From Nitrospiraceae bacterium (GTDB taxonomy: Bacteria; Nitrospirota; UBA9217), in assembly GCA_003454665.1 (NCBI GenBank), contig DMKB01000370.1, positions 1 through 7,828 of the forward strand: a stretch of DNA of 7,828 nucleotides, written 5' to 3'. The notes under the pieces are model-generated. The model saw nothing but the letters and a program-made list of their open reading frames with translations. It searched no databases and was not told the DNA's origin. Made by a program: the position numbers and the translations under genes. Positions 1 to 4,880 of this stretch are shown here, in pieces; position 1 is the stretch's first letter, and each line of letters starts with the position of its first letter.

Positions 1-22
1 TTTAGCAACTCATGACAGAATC

Positions 23-42
23 CCCCGTGGCTTGCCACGGGG
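23..42. repeat. IS left-end hairpin
   Basis: The stem is CCCCGTGGC / GCCACGGGG, 9 perfect base pairs with a TT loop. It matches the right-end hairpin in length, loop and outer CCCCG. It is the likely TnpA recognition structure at the left end. Its 3' foot (41-42) is shared with a second possible hairpin, GGATGA-ATG-TCATCC at 41-55, so the two folds exclude each other. Confidence 0.8.
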
Positions 43-69
43 ATGAATGTCATCCTTGACGAGGGGGTT

Positions 70-96
70 ATAAGGGGGACCGGAAGTCCCCCTTAT
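70..96 (+). promoter_or_regulatory. Internal leader hairpin upstream of tnpA
   Basis: A perfect 11-bp stem (ATAAGGGGGAC at 70-80, GTCCCCCTTAT at 86-96) encloses a 5-base loop. It lies 32 nt upstream of the transposase start. IS200 elements are known to carry leader hairpins that block read-through transcription or hide the ribosome site. This hairpin is in the right place for such a role, but it has no U-tract, so the mechanism is inference. The tnpA start lacks a recognisable Shine-Dalgarno sequence, consistent with very weak expression. Confidence 0.6.
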
Positions 97-128
97 CCTT
101 CGAGACGATTGCGTGGTACAATGGCTGC

Positions 129-572
129 ATGGCACTCAGAAGGACCAGTCATTCAGTCTATGACACCAAGTATCATTTGGTATGGTGTCCAAAGTATCGG
201 AAGGATCTGTTCGCGCAAGAGTATCTGCGCGAGCGGGCGGGTGAGCTTTTCAGGGAGATAGCTGAGGAATACGAGTACGACATAGAGGAGATGGAAGTAG
301 CGAAAGACCACATCCACCTCTTTCTGTCGTTCCCGCCGAAGTATTCGATTGGCGAAGTAGTAAGGACCCTGAAAAGTATCAGCGCCCGCGAGCTGTTCCG
401 GCAATACCCGTCGATCAAGAAGAGGCTCTGGAAGGGCGAGCTGTGGGAGGACGGGTATTTTGCGCGGACAGTCGGGGACAAGGTAACCTCCGATATGATT
501 GAACGGTATATACGGCATCATCAAGACGAGAAGCAATCGTCTGCGCAGCTTAGTTTCTTCAAGCTGCGCTAA
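129..572 (+). CDS. tnpA: IS200/IS605-family TnpA transposase (HUH, Y1)
   Basis: A 147-residue single-strand DNA transposase, the normal length for the Y1 HUH family. The HUH metal-binding motif is His61-Ile62-His63 within DHIHLFLSFPP. The candidate catalytic tyrosine is Tyr127 in IERYIRHHQ on the C-terminal helix. The N-terminus (YDTKYHLVWCPKYRK, residues 11-25) is the conserved first strand of the fold. The protein would nick and join single-stranded IS ends at the lagging strand through a 5'-phosphotyrosine bond. The start at 129 gives the typical N-terminus; no in-frame start exists just upstream and no Shine-Dalgarno is visible. The frame is open and all core motifs are present, so the element may be active. 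One point is unusual: where IS608 TnpA has a metal-binding Gln four residues after the Tyr, this protein has His131, with Gln at 132. The last codons form a 9-bp hairpin. Confidence 0.93.
   Translation: MALRRTSHSVYDTKYHLVWCPKYRKDLFAQEYLRERAGELFREIAEEYEYDIEEMEVAKDHIHLFLSFPPKYSIGEVVRTLKSISARELFRQYPSIKKRLWKGELWEDGYFARTVGDKVTSDMIERYIRHHQDEKQSSAQLSFFKLR
543..569 (+). repeat. Hairpin inside the 3' end of tnpA
   Basis: GCGCAGCTT (543-551) and AAGCTGCGC (561-569) form a perfect 9-bp stem with a 9-base loop. It ends one base before the tnpA stop codon is complete and 9 nt before the right-end hairpin. The two stems stack in tandem at the end of the element. It may protect the mRNA 3' end or help terminate transcription; it has no U-tract. 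The function is inference. Confidence 0.55.
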
Positions 573-578
573 AAGATG

Positions 579-598
579 CCCCGCCCCTTGGGGCGGGG
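579..598. repeat. IS right-end hairpin
   Basis: The stem is CCCCGCCCC / GGGGCGGGG, 9 perfect base pairs with a TT loop. It lies 6 nt after the tnpA stop and has the same geometry as the left-end hairpin. It is the likely right-end TnpA binding site, with cleavage expected a few bases downstream (TAGTTCAC, 599-606). Confidence 0.8.
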
Positions 599-606
599 TA
601 GTTCAC

Positions 607-829
607 TTACTTTTCAAATCGAGTTCTGCGCCAAATGACAAGACAATTTAACAAGAAGAACAGGTCGTCCACGAAGATAAATAAGATACCAGAGCTTTTA
701 TTCGTTTTCATGTCTGGAATTTGTTCGTGTTCTCAGTGTGGCCTGTGGCCATCGTGACCTTCGTGGTGAATGGCCTAAAATCAGAATCGGCCACCAGAAA
801 GAATTTGGTTCCAGCCTGTCCGGGTTAGG
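607..829. repeat. Dispersed intergenic repeat, copy A
   Basis: This segment aligns with 3139-3334 over its whole length. A 32-base block (738-769 here, 3269-3300 in copy B) is identical. Other matching blocks are GAGTTCYGCGC near the start, GAAGAACAGGTCGT and ACGAAGAYAAATAAG in the middle, and GGTTCCRGCCTGTCCG near the end. Within the copy, CCACGAAG (669-676) and CTTCGTGG (759-766) are inverted repeats, so the unit can fold into a long imperfect hairpin. Copy A carries about 26 extra bases (around 770-797) that copy B lacks, themselves flanked by TGGCC/GGCCA. No credible ORF is present. It resembles the CACGAAG/CTTCGTG intergenic repeats seen in many environmental bacteria (recollection, not searched). 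Confidence 0.78.
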
Positions 830-843
830 GTATACTTCATATC

Positions 844-1125
844 ATGAACCAGGAGCAGCGCGATGAAATCCTCGGGATAACCCGGTGCGTGCGGTGCGGG
901 CACCGGCTTGAGGATGGTGAGATCGAGTGTCCCTTTTGTTCTCTCTTCCCCGACAAACCGCATAGGGGCGACCTTTCGAAGTGGGTCTATCTTACTGCCT
1001 GCTTTCTCACTTCTCCTCTGAGCCTCTTCTTTATCCTGAAAAAGGATGGGCTTACTATTCTCGAAAAAATGCTCGCCTTTTCCGGGATGTTCTTGTGGAC
1101 CGGTCTGTATCTCCTTTTCTTCTGA
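844..1125 (+). CDS. Small zinc-ribbon membrane protein (unassigned)
   Basis: A 93-residue protein. The N-terminus has a zinc ribbon with two CxxC knuckles, Cys15/Cys18 (CVRCG) and Cys29/Cys32 (CPFC), spaced as in small rubredoxin-like zinc ribbons. Two hydrophobic segments follow, about residues 47-65 and 76-93, separated by a charged turn (KKDG). The likely topology is a cytoplasmic zinc ribbon tethered to the inner membrane by a helical hairpin. The role is unknown; such proteins often bind metal or partner proteins. The ATG at 844 fits the start of the ribbon, but the ribosome site is poor and no in-frame upstream start is convincing. It begins 14 nt after repeat copy A ends. A TATACT box (831-836) lies just upstream but lacks a well-spaced -35, so the promoter is uncertain. 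Confidence 0.68.
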   Translation: MNQEQRDEILGITRCVRCGHRLEDGEIECPFCSLFPDKPHRGDLSKWVYLTACFLTSPLSLFFILKKDGLTILEKMLAFSGMFLWTGLYLLFF

Positions 1126-1153
1126 CATCACTCGTTCCTGCTGAGCAGTGAAG

Positions 1154-1196
1154 TGAGCAGATTTGCTCATCACCTTGAGCGCAAATGCTCATTTGC
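1154..1196. repeat. Tandem short palindromes after the zinc-ribbon gene
   Basis: TGAGCA-GATT-TGCTCA (1154-1169) and GCAAAT-GCTC-ATTTGC (1181-1196) are two perfect 6-bp stems with 4-base loops. They share GAGC/GCTC and ATTTG words, so they look related. They sit about 30 nt after the zinc-ribbon stop codon and could stabilise the mRNA end. There is no U-tract, so they are not a classical intrinsic terminator. Confidence 0.45.
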
Positions 1197-1311
1197 CTCG
1201 TGGTCCTCGAGTCAATGTCTATAAAACTCAATAGGTTAAGAAGAGGAACAAAAATTGCACATATAAGAAATAGTGAAACTCTGGAATGCAGGAATACCCA
1301 GGGCCAATGGT

Positions 1312-1331
1312 TACTGCTCGCGATGGCAGTA
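1312..1331 (+). promoter_or_regulatory. Leader hairpin upstream of the terminator-like stem
   Basis: TACTGC (1312-1317) and GCAGTA (1326-1331) form a perfect 6-bp stem with an 8-base loop. It lies 17 nt before the large terminator-like hairpin and is followed by the 8-base palindrome GTCATGAC (1341-1348). Together they could form a structured 5' leader for the small ORF at 1440. I could not match it to a known riboswitch consensus by eye. Confidence 0.35.
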
Positions 1332-1348
1332 TAAGAAAAGGTCATGAC

Positions 1349-1396
1349 GCCTTCTCGCCCCGGTGCATATGTGCGCCTGGATGAGAAGGCTTTTTT
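1349..1396 (+). terminator. Intrinsic terminator or attenuator before the small Cys-rich ORF
   Basis: GCCTTCTC (1349-1356) pairs perfectly with GAGAAGGC (1383-1390) and is followed by six T residues (1391-1396). The loop contains an inner stem GGTGCA/TGCGCC with one G-U pair and a TATG loop, so the whole structure is long. The form is that of a rho-independent terminator on the + strand. It ends 43 nt before the ATG at 1440, so it either ends a short upstream RNA or acts as an attenuator in the leader of that gene. The site is clear from sequence; the regulatory meaning is inference. Confidence 0.7.
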
Positions 1397-1427
1397 AATG
1401 CGCCCGCCCCATCGCTCTTTTACGCAG

Positions 1428-1434
1428 AAGGAGG
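1428..1434 (+). promoter_or_regulatory. Strong Shine-Dalgarno that fixes the start at 1440
   Basis: AAGGAGG lies 5 nt upstream of the ATG at 1440. It is a near-perfect anti-16S match and is the main argument that the short frame is translated from 1440. The longer version from 1344 would begin on the edge of the terminator hairpin. Confidence 0.75.
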
Positions 1435-1439
1435 AAAGG

Positions 1440-1643
1440 ATGACACCGTATGAAGCCGTGAGTTCCGGCAGTGAACCTCCAGGCAGATCGGAAGTTCCCA
1501 TGGACCGCTGCAGGCTCTTTAATGACTTGGTTTCCGAGCACCTCTGCCTGCTGAGAAGGCAGGAGTTGGATTCCAAGGGAGGCTTCTCGTGCGAAGGCTG
1601 TTCCTGCAGCTGGTCGCCCGGCCACGCGCGTGAATCAGCGTAG
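1440..1643 (+). CDS. Small Cys-rich hypothetical protein, 67 residues
   Basis: I do not recognise this family. The product has 67 residues with five cysteines: Cys24, Cys36 and a clustered Cys51/Cys54/Cys56 in FSCEGCSCS, a CxxCxC arrangement that could bind a metal or carry disulfides. Residues 22-46 (DRCRLFNDLVSEHLCLLRRQELDSK) look like an amphipathic helix followed by a short turn into the Cys cluster. There is no signal peptide or membrane segment. The start is set by AAGGAGG at 1428-1434; an upstream extension to 1344 runs through a terminator-like hairpin and is unlikely. The gene stands alone after a structured leader, which suggests conditional expression. The call depends on the ribosome site and the ordered Cys pattern; a spurious ORF is possible. 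Confidence 0.55.
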   Translation: MTPYEAVSSGSEPPGRSEVPMDRCRLFNDLVSEHLCLLRRQELDSKGGFSCEGCSCSWSPGHARESA

Positions 1644-1757
1644 CAACGATTCCCCGGCCCCGGGTAACCCGTTATTCCTTTCCTCTTCAGAGGGTCCCTG
1701 ATGCAGCCCGGCCATCCCAACGAGATGGGTTGTGTTTATTATCGTCCTCCTATCACC

Positions 1758-1775
1758 TGCTGTCTTCGGACAGCA
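1758..1775. repeat. UUCG tetraloop hairpin
   Basis: TGCTGTC-TTCG-GACAGCA forms a perfect 7-bp stem capped by the extra-stable cUUCGg tetraloop. It lies 96 nt upstream of the promoter of the cyclase gene and about 115 nt after the small Cys-rich ORF. It may mark the 3' end of an upstream transcript, although no U-tract follows. Confidence 0.5.
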
Positions 1776-1870
1776 TGAATGCCCCCCCCTTTACACTCTC
1801 TTCAGATGCACTTGGTGGCGCCGCGGGGAAATACCTACCCTGCTGCGAAGCATGCAAAAAACATAACAAC

Positions 1871-1899
1871 TTGAAATTATGCTGATTGTATGTCATAAT
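1871..1899 (+). promoter_or_regulatory. Sigma70-type promoter of the REC-GGDEF gene
   Basis: TTGAAA (1871-1876), a 17-nt spacer and CATAAT (1894-1899) give 5/6 matches to the -10 and 4-5/6 to the -35 at the ideal spacing. Transcription would start near 1906. Two overlapping dyads cover it: ATTATG/CATAAT (1876-1881, 1894-1899) and CTGATT/AATCAG (1882-1887, 1897-1902). A repressor or activator could bind there; no known operator was recognised. Confidence 0.62.
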
Positions 1900-2020
1900 C
1901 AGAAAGCTGCATTCCCGAGAGGCCCGGAGGTGTGCCCTGGTTCCCACATCTCTGAAAAAAAGCTATTGCTGTTCGTATCAGTATCCGGGGCGCCATCCCG
2001 CGCATAAAAAGGACGGAGCA

Positions 2021-2950
2021 ATGTCAAAAGCCAGAATTCTGCTTGTTGAGGACAATAAGGGGCAGGGAAAGATCATCAAGGAATTTCTGGAAAAGTCCGG
2101 GTATGCCGTCACCTGGGCAGAGGAAGGGATGGCTGCCTTCAAGATCGCCAAGACCCGGCAAGTCGATGTTATTCTCCTCGACCTCGTTTTGCCTGATATC
2201 GACGGCAATGAAGTCTGCCGGTGGCTCAAGCTGAACCAGGACACCAGGGGCATCCCGATCATCATGCTGACGGCGAAGAGCTCCACGCATGATAAGGTTG
2301 CCGGTCTGGAAGCGGGCGCCGACGATTATCTTCCGAAACCGTATAATGAAGTAGAGCTGAATGCCAGGATCTATGCCTGCCTCAGGACGAAAACGCTCCA
2401 GGATGAGCTGCGCCTGAAGAACCGTCAGCTCGAGGATATGCTGACCCAGGTAGAGACCCTGGCCATCACCGATCCGCTGACCGGGCTCTTTAACCGGAGA
2501 CGCTTTGCGTCGATTCTGTCAAAAGAGTTCAAGAGAGCCGCGCGATACGAATATCCGCTGAGCTGCATGATGATAGACATCGACCACTTTAAAAGCGTGA
2601 ACGATACCTACGGCCACCAGGCGGGAGATTCCGTTCTCCGGGAGCTTGCCCAGATCATCCAGGCGAGCATCCGGGAAGTGGACACCGCGGCACGGTGGGG
2701 TGGCGAGGAGTTCGTCGTACTGAGCCCCAGCACCACAAAAGAGCAGGCAGTGCCTGCGGCAGCGAGGATCCTGAAGACCGTTTCGCAGCATGCTTTTTTT
2801 GATCTGCGTGATAAAAAAGTCACCGTAAGTATCGGCGTTGCCGGCATACCTGACGAGTCAATCGAAAATGAAGAAAAGCTTGTCCATGCGGCCGACCTCG
2901 CCCTGTACCAGGCCAAAAAGAAGGGAAGGAAACGGGTCGAAAAAGGGTAG
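2021..2950 (+). CDS. Response regulator diguanylate cyclase (REC-GGDEF)
   Basis: A 309-residue PleD-type output protein that makes cyclic di-GMP from two GTP when phosphorylated. The REC domain (about residues 4-122) has the acidic pair Glu10/Asp11, phospho-acceptor Asp54 (LLDLVLPD), Thr84 and Lys106 in LPKPY. A short helical linker (125-147) leads to the GGDEF domain (about 148-309): DPLTGLFNRR at 151-160, substrate-site DIDHFKSVNDTYGH at 186-199, and the active loop GGEEF at 227-231. An RxxD inhibitory site, Arg218-Glu-Val-Asp221, lies exactly five residues before it, so product inhibition is expected. All catalytic residues are intact. The ATG at 2021 follows AAGGA/GGAG and is 8 nt or less from it. 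No histidine kinase, PilZ or EAL gene is adjacent, so the partner kinase is elsewhere. Confidence 0.95.
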   Translation: MSKARILLVEDNKGQGKIIKEFLEKSGYAVTWAEEGMAAFKIAKTRQVDVILLDLVLPDIDGNEVCRWLKLNQDTRGIPIIMLTAKSSTHDKVAGLEAGADDYLPKPYNEVELNARIYACLRTKTLQDELRLKNRQLEDMLTQVETLAITDPLTGLFNRRRFASILSKEFKRAARYEYPLSCMMIDIDHFKSVNDTYGHQAGDSVLRELAQIIQASIREVDTAARWGGEEFVVLSPSTTKEQAVPAAARILKTVSQHAFFDLRDKKVTVSIGVAGIPDESIENEEKLVHAADLALYQAKKKGRKRVEKG

Positions 2951-3588
2951 TATGCGCGCGTGCCCGCCTTTGCCGCGATGTCTGCTCGTCCGTAGCTCGT
3001 TTCTCCGTTGAATCTCCAGTCGCCCATCACTCTCCACTGCACATCATTTCCCAGTTGTACTTCACCGAACAACCACTTCAAAGCGTGTCAGATATAATTG
3101 AGCGCCGAATTACAGGATCGCATTCGGTCTATGATTAGTTACTTATCAACCGAGTTCCGCGCAAAAGGGCAAAAAAATTTACCGCGAAGAACAGGTCGTT
3201 CACGAAGACAAATAAGAAACCCGGGCTTTTTTAAATTTTATTTCTTTGAATTTCTTCGCGCTCTCAGCGTGGCCTGTGGCCATCGTGACCTTCGTGGTGA
3301 GAGAGATTTTGGTTCCGGCCTGTCCGAGTTACGGAACTGCACACGAGCCGCCTCGTTGGAAAAACATCCGGACAAAATAATATTGTCAGTGCCCATTAAT
3401 ACATGCCGAAAAATAAGGGAAAATTACCATAAATAAATTGTCAGAAGGTGAATAGTACCTTGACCATAATGCTCTTGTATGGAATAGTTTGGTTGTAGCC
3501 TCGCATAGTACCGTTGCACTAACGAGCAAGGTGAATTTTCACTTATGCTGCATCACACTATGCAAAAAATTTAAAGGAGGGTGAGAGT
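2951..3588. other. Long non-coding stretch with repeat copy B and upstream region of the lipoprotein gene
   Basis: No gene is supported across about 640 bases. Repeat copy B occupies 3139-3334. A frame from 3098 to 3436 covers the repeat, starts with TTG, has no ribosome site and gives a translation without domain-like character. The 3340-3572 part is AT-rich and holds direct copies of ATAGTACC (3452-3459, 3505-3512), the short dyad GTGAA-TT-TTCAC (3531-3542) and a TTGACC box (3460-3465) without a convincing -10 at proper spacing. The promoter of the lipoprotein gene must lie here, but its exact place is not clear. Confidence 0.6.
3139..3334. repeat. Dispersed intergenic repeat, copy B
   Basis: The partner of copy A (607-829), same orientation, about 2.5 kb apart. 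It shares the identical 32-base block (3269-3300) and the flanking motifs in the same order, with point differences and one deletion relative to copy A. Internal inverted repeats are clearer here: CGCGAAGAA (3183-3191) with TTCTTCGCG (3252-3260), a perfect 9-bp stem, and CACGAAG (3201-3207) with CTTCGTG (3290-3296). The loop region is the AT-rich CCCGGGCTTTTTTAAA stretch. The copies appear old and degenerate rather than recently moved. Confidence 0.78.
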
Positions 3589-4788
3589 ATGAAGAAAGGG
3601 ACGGTTTTTACGAAAGTCACGAGTGTTTTAGCCGTAGTTCTGTTTTTCGGAGGCACTATCGTCTCCTGCGGCGGGGGAGGAGGTGACGCACCACCGCTAA
3701 CGGAGATCAAGAGCATCTCTGATGCAGAGAACGCTTCATCAGAGGCGAATCAGGCCGCAAAACTTGCTGCCGGGACGGGTGAGACGTTCATCAATCTGGG
3801 AATGTTCGAACTATTTTACCCGGCTCCTCAGTTCAAGGCCCCCAGGAGCATGGACTTGACCGGCGGGACGGCGATCACAGCGAAGCTGTCGGAAAAGTTC
3901 GCCAAATCACCGGCTGTTGCATCGGCAACTGCAAAGGTCAAAAAAGCCGCTGGATCACGAACAATAGTGACTATCTCCGATAGTGGTACTTGCGACAAGG
4001 ATGGCTCATGGAGCTATTTAGGAACTGCCGATGACGTAGCCGGCACGTTCGATCTTACTATGACATTCACTGCCTGCCGCGAGTTTGATAGCAAGATTGA
4101 CGGCACCTACACAATCTCAGGCACCGTAACGGCTACATCAGTGACAACGGCGATAGCATTGAATGGATTTTCAATCATCGACTATGTTCCTGGGTCAGAT
4201 TATGGATCGATCGTTTCCACCATGAGCGCAGACATTTCCTTCACTGGGCTTATGAGCGCCAACGCGACCAGTTTAATCTTTAGGATGACCGGCAACGGCA
4301 CCATGGACGCTACAGAAGGAACCATTACCTACAACGCGACGTTCGCCAACTACAGCATCGCAGATACGTATACACCGGGAGCATCATTTGATACTCACAG
4401 CATTAATACGAATGGATCGGTCGGCGAAGGCTGGACAACGACGGCGGGTACCTTCAGCGCAAGCATTTCCTATGAGAACTTTGTTGTGGGCATCAAGAAG
4501 TATCTGAACTTGGATGAAGAAATAACCATCGACGGTGTCTTCACAATCGACTTTGCGCCAGATCAATGCTTTGAAGGAAGGTACAGTATCCAGACAACAA
4601 CGCCGATCTACTGGGATGCCTTGGACGTTCGAACAGAAGCCGGTAGGCTGGTCATAAACGGGAACACGGCGATCATATTCAACGCCGACGGTACCATTAC
4701 CGTCGAGTATGAAGGGACGCCGATCCCGGGTATGGTAGATGTGTATGAACTGACCCTCAATGGCGTGTGCCTGATCGGCAGCCTGTAA
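3589..4788 (+). CDS. Putative outer-membrane lipoprotein, beta-rich, unassigned
   Basis: A 399-residue exported lipoprotein of unknown family. The signal peptide (KK..., hydrophobic 10-25) ends in a lipobox Ile24-Val25-Ser26-Cys27, followed by a Gly-rich tether (CGGGGGGD). Cys27 would be lipidated; Gly at +2 lacks the inner-membrane retention Asp, so an outer-membrane location is expected. Residues 40-120 are Ala/Ser/Lys-rich and helical. From about 125 to the end the chain is Thr/Ser/Gly/Asn-rich with alternating hydrophobics, typical of a beta-sandwich or beta-barrel-like fold. Four further cysteines (135, 163, 327, 394) could form two disulfides; 135 and 163 flank one segment. There is no catalytic motif. 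The start is well set by AAAGGAGG (3573-3580), 8 nt upstream. A strong terminator follows, so it is probably monocistronic. A role in the envelope or in surface binding is only inference. Confidence 0.85.
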   Translation: MKKGTVFTKVTSVLAVVLFFGGTIVSCGGGGGDAPPLTEIKSISDAENASSEANQAAKLAAGTGETFINLGMFELFYPAPQFKAPRSMDLTGGTAITAKLSEKFAKSPAVASATAKVKKAAGSRTIVTISDSGTCDKDGSWSYLGTADDVAGTFDLTMTFTACREFDSKIDGTYTISGTVTATSVTTAIALNGFSIIDYVPGSDYGSIVSTMSADISFTGLMSANATSLIFRMTGNGTMDATEGTITYNATFANYSIADTYTPGASFDTHSINTNGSVGEGWTTTAGTFSASISYENFVVGIKKYLNLDEEITIDGVFTIDFAPDQCFEGRYSIQTTTPIYWDALDVRTEAGRLVINGNTAIIFNADGTITVEYEGTPIPGMVDVYELTLNGVCLIGSL

Positions 4789-4818
4789 TAGCGCTTTCTG
4801 CAATTCCAGGTCGTTGCA

Positions 4819-4850
4819 CAGGGGGGCTTTAAAAAGCCCCCCTGCTTTTC
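4819..4850 (+). terminator. Rho-independent terminator of the lipoprotein gene
   Basis: CAGGGGGGCT (4819-4828) pairs with AGCCCCCCTG (4835-4844); the stem can extend to 11 bp, with an A-rich loop. CTTTTC follows (4845-4850). It begins 30 nt after the stop codon at 4786-4788 and ends 30 nt before the protease gene, so it largely separates the two transcripts. Confidence 0.88.
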
Positions 4851-4880
4851 ATTAATGGAGTGGAATTTTAGCAGGTTAAA

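Larger units (their letters stand above)
10..606 (+). mobile_element. IS200-type insertion sequence, single-gene (tnpA only)
   Basis: A Y1/HUH transposase gene is framed by two subterminal hairpins of the same design: a 9-bp stem beginning CCCCG with a two-base TT loop (23-42 and 579-598). This is the architecture of IS200-group elements in the IS200/IS605 family, which move as single-stranded circles and have no terminal inverted repeats or target duplication. No tnpB/IscB partner is present. The exact tips cannot be read from one copy. They are placed about 13 nt outside the left hairpin and 8 nt outside the right hairpin by analogy with characterised members. The tetranucleotides just 5' of each hairpin foot, GAAT (18-21) and GATG (575-578), are candidate guide sequences by analogy only. 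Confidence 0.82.
1126..1439. other. Intergenic stretch with tandem small palindromes and a structured leader
   Basis: No gene is supported here. It begins with tandem palindromes (1154-1196), continues through an AT-richer stretch (about 1210-1290) with nothing recognisable, and ends with two hairpins (1312-1331 and 1349-1390) directly upstream of the small ORF at 1440. Minus-strand frames across this stretch are long but lack ribosome sites and have compositionally odd translations, so they were not called. Confidence 0.6.
1644..2020. other. Non-coding stretch: hairpin, promoter and leader of the diguanylate cyclase gene
   Basis: No gene is supported. It contains a short GC-rich palindromic patch around 1655-1672, a UUCG-capped hairpin at 1758-1775, a run of eight C (1782-1789), a sigma70-like promoter at 1871-1899 and an untranslated leader of roughly 115 nt before the ATG at 2021. 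An upstream in-frame extension of the cyclase ORF to a TTG at 1886 would start inside the promoter and is rejected. Confidence 0.65.

Noticed and set aside
117..122. TACAAT as a -10 box for tnpA
   Set aside because: No -35 at workable spacing, and transcription would begin at the start codon itself.
781..1173. Minus-strand frame opposite the zinc-ribbon gene
   Set aside because: The + strand frame has an ordered CxxC/CxxC and helix pattern; the antisense translation is charge-rich and structureless, so it is a shadow.
1200..1348. Known riboswitch (c-di-GMP, TPP, SAM, cobalamin, glycine) in the leader
   Set aside because: None of the conserved sequence blocks of these aptamers could be found by eye; only generic hairpins are present.
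1344..1439. N-terminal extension of the small Cys-rich ORF to the ATG at 1344
   Set aside because: It begins inside the palindrome before the terminator hairpin and would be translated through the hairpin; the strong AAGGAGG at 1428-1434 favours 1440.
1055..1720. Long minus-strand frame (221 residues) across 1055-1720
   Set aside because: It runs antisense through the terminator, the Shine-Dalgarno and the small ORF and into the end of the zinc-ribbon gene. It has no ribosome site and its translation has no domain-like pattern.
1886..2020. 45-residue extension of the REC-GGDEF protein to a TTG at 1886
   Set aside because: It starts within the promoter spacer, adds residues not seen in REC domains, and the ATG at 2021 has a ribosome site and gives a canonical REC start.
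3098..3436. Frame starting with TTG over repeat copy B
   Set aside because: It lies mostly inside the dispersed repeat, copy A has no equivalent frame, and there is no ribosome site.
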